This document shows, piece after piece, positions 14,372 through 15,452 of a stretch of 15,452 nt of DNA. The stretch is taken from positions 1-15,452 of the forward strand of contig DELD01000065.1 of NCBI GenBank assembly GCA_002354205.1, in the 5' to 3' direction. The stretch's first letter is position 1; the number at the start of each line of letters is the position of its first letter. Position numbers and translations under genes: made by a program. The DNA comes from Micavibrio sp. UBA2705 (GTDB lineage: Bacteria > Pseudomonadota > Alphaproteobacteria > Micavibrionales > Micavibrionaceae). Under the pieces are notes generated by a model. That model was not told the DNA's origin. It searched no databases and saw only the letters and a program-made list of their open reading frames with translations.

Positions 14372-15452
14372 ATGACGCAGCCCCTTAAACATGACCATAT
14401 CCTCATCCTCGATTTCGGATCACAAGTGACGCAGCTCATCGCGCGGCGCGTGCGTGAAAGCGGCGTGTATAGTGAAGTGTGGCCGTTTAATGATGCAAGC
14501 CTTGAAAAAATTAAGAACTACAACCCCAAAGGTATTATTCTTTCTGGTGGCCCCTGTTCAGTAAGTGATGAAAACGCTCCCGCCGCGCCAGAGGGCTTGT
14601 TTGACCTTGGCGTGCCGGTGCTTGGCATTTGTTACGGGCAGCAAACCATGGCAAAACAGCTTGGCGGCGTTGTTGAAGGCTCAGAGCATAAAGAGTTTGG
14701 CCGCGCCATCATCGAAATTCAGGAAGATTGCGCTTTATTCCGCCATATTTGGCCTGTTGGTGGGCGCCATACAGTGTGGATGAGCCATGGTGACCGCGTT
14801 AGCGCATTGCCCGAAGGCTTTCGCATTGTCGCGGCATCCGAAGGTGCGCCCCATGCGGTGATTGCCAATGATGAACAAAAATTCTACGGCGTACAGTTCC
14901 ACCCCGAAGTCGTCCACACGCCAGAAGGCGCGGCGCTTCTCAAAAACTTCACCCATCATGTTTGCGGCTGCGCGGGGGATTGGACAATGGCAGCCTTTCG
15001 CGCCGAAAGCCAAAAACGCATCAAAGAGCAAGTCGGTGACGGTCATGTAATTTGCGGCCTTTCTGGCGGCGTTGATAGTTCGGTCACTGCCGTGTTAATT
15101 CACGAAGCGATTGGTAAGCAGCTGACCTGTATTTACGTGGATACAGGCTTTATGCGCGCAGGTGAAACTGAGCAAGTTTTGGCGATGTTCAAGGAACATT
15201 ATCAAATCAACCTCGTCCATGTTGATGCATCAGAGCGCTTTTTAGCTGCGCTTGATGGCGTCAGCGACCCTGAAGAAAAACGCAAACTCATCGGTAAAAT
15301 CTTCATTGATATATTTGATGAAAGCGCCGATAAAATCGCCAAGGAAATGGGGCGCAAGCCTGACTTTCTCGCCCAAGGCACGCTCTACCCCGATGTTATC
15401 GAATCGGTATCTTTTAGCGGCGGCCCATCAGTGACGATTAAAAGCCACCATA
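14372..15452 (+). CDS. guaA: GMP synthase (glutamine-hydrolysing), 3' end outside the window
   Basis: Converts XMP to GMP using ATP and ammonia from glutamine. The frame is open from the ATG at 14372 to the window edge, about 360 of an expected 520 residues. The N-terminal class I glutamine amidotransferase has the catalytic triad Cys87 (GICYGQQ), His177 and Glu179 (FHPEV), plus the oxyanion-loop region SGGPCSV. The ATP pyrophosphatase domain follows with the PP-loop SGGVDSS (231-237) and YVDTGFMRAGE; the sequence stops just after SGGPSVTIKSHH, in the region that carries the XMP site. CAGGAAG ten bases upstream is the ribosome binding site. guaB is not adjacent. No purine riboswitch is seen in the 116-nt leader. 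Confidence 0.96.
   Translation, partial: MTQPLKHDHILILDFGSQVTQLIARRVRESGVYSEVWPFNDASLEKIKNYNPKGIILSGGPCSVSDENAPAAPEGLFDLGVPVLGICYGQQTMAKQLGGVVEGSEHKEFGRAIIEIQEDCALFRHIWPVGGRHTVWMSHGDRVSALPEGFRIVAASEGAPHAVIANDEQKFYGVQFHPEVVHTPEGAALLKNFTHHVCGCAGDWTMAAFRAESQKRIKEQVGDGHVICGLSGGVDSSVTAVLIHEAIGKQLTCIYVDTGFMRAGETEQVLAMFKEHYQINLVHVDASERFLAALDGVSDPEEKRKLIGKIFIDIFDESADKIAKEMGRKPDFLAQGTLYPDVIESVSFSGGPSVTIKSHH

Overview
The window reads as chromosomal DNA of moderate GC content from an alphaproteobacterium. The best marker is a complete ribosomal protein S1 whose repeat sequences (for example the second-domain 'RPVRDVSPLMGTPQPF' stretch) have the alphaproteobacterial form. The trpF, pyrF and guaA genes are intact, so the organism makes its own tryptophan and nucleotides, which argues against a strongly reduced endosymbiont. 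No rRNA, tRNA, CRISPR, phage or insertion sequence was seen.

Layout: (1) 1-565: the last codons of a gene, a strong terminator, then about 460 nt of AT-rich DNA with small hairpins and no convincing gene. (2) 566-4326, plus strand: a tight operon of a GNAT acetyltransferase, the ATPase and two membrane subunits of a COG4586/COG4587/COG3694-type ABC exporter, and a diverged thiamine-phosphate-synthase-like barrel. (3) 4337-5395, minus strand: a PIN toxin/ribbon-helix-helix antitoxin pair followed by an ArsC-family arsenate reductase, with a (GAA)8 microsatellite just before arsC. (4) 5571-8174: a beta-rich protein of unknown role (+), a THEM6-like thioesterase (-), and an MFS-like 12-TM membrane protein (+). 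(5) 8196-12036, minus strand: rpsA with its own promoter and terminator, then pyrF, trpF and a COG0645-type P-loop kinase as a second compact unit. (6) 12348-14255, plus strand: a 635-residue helical protein with no recognisable family, behind a near-consensus sigma-70 promoter that carries a dyad in its spacer. (7) 14372 to the window end: guaA, GMP synthase, cut off after about 360 residues.

Most of the window is ordinary housekeeping and small accessory modules. The parts least explained by known families are the orphan 635-residue protein with its possible operator, the signal-less beta-rich protein at 5571, and the degenerate ThiE-like gene attached to the exporter operon. No clearly new multi-gene defence or signalling system was recognised.
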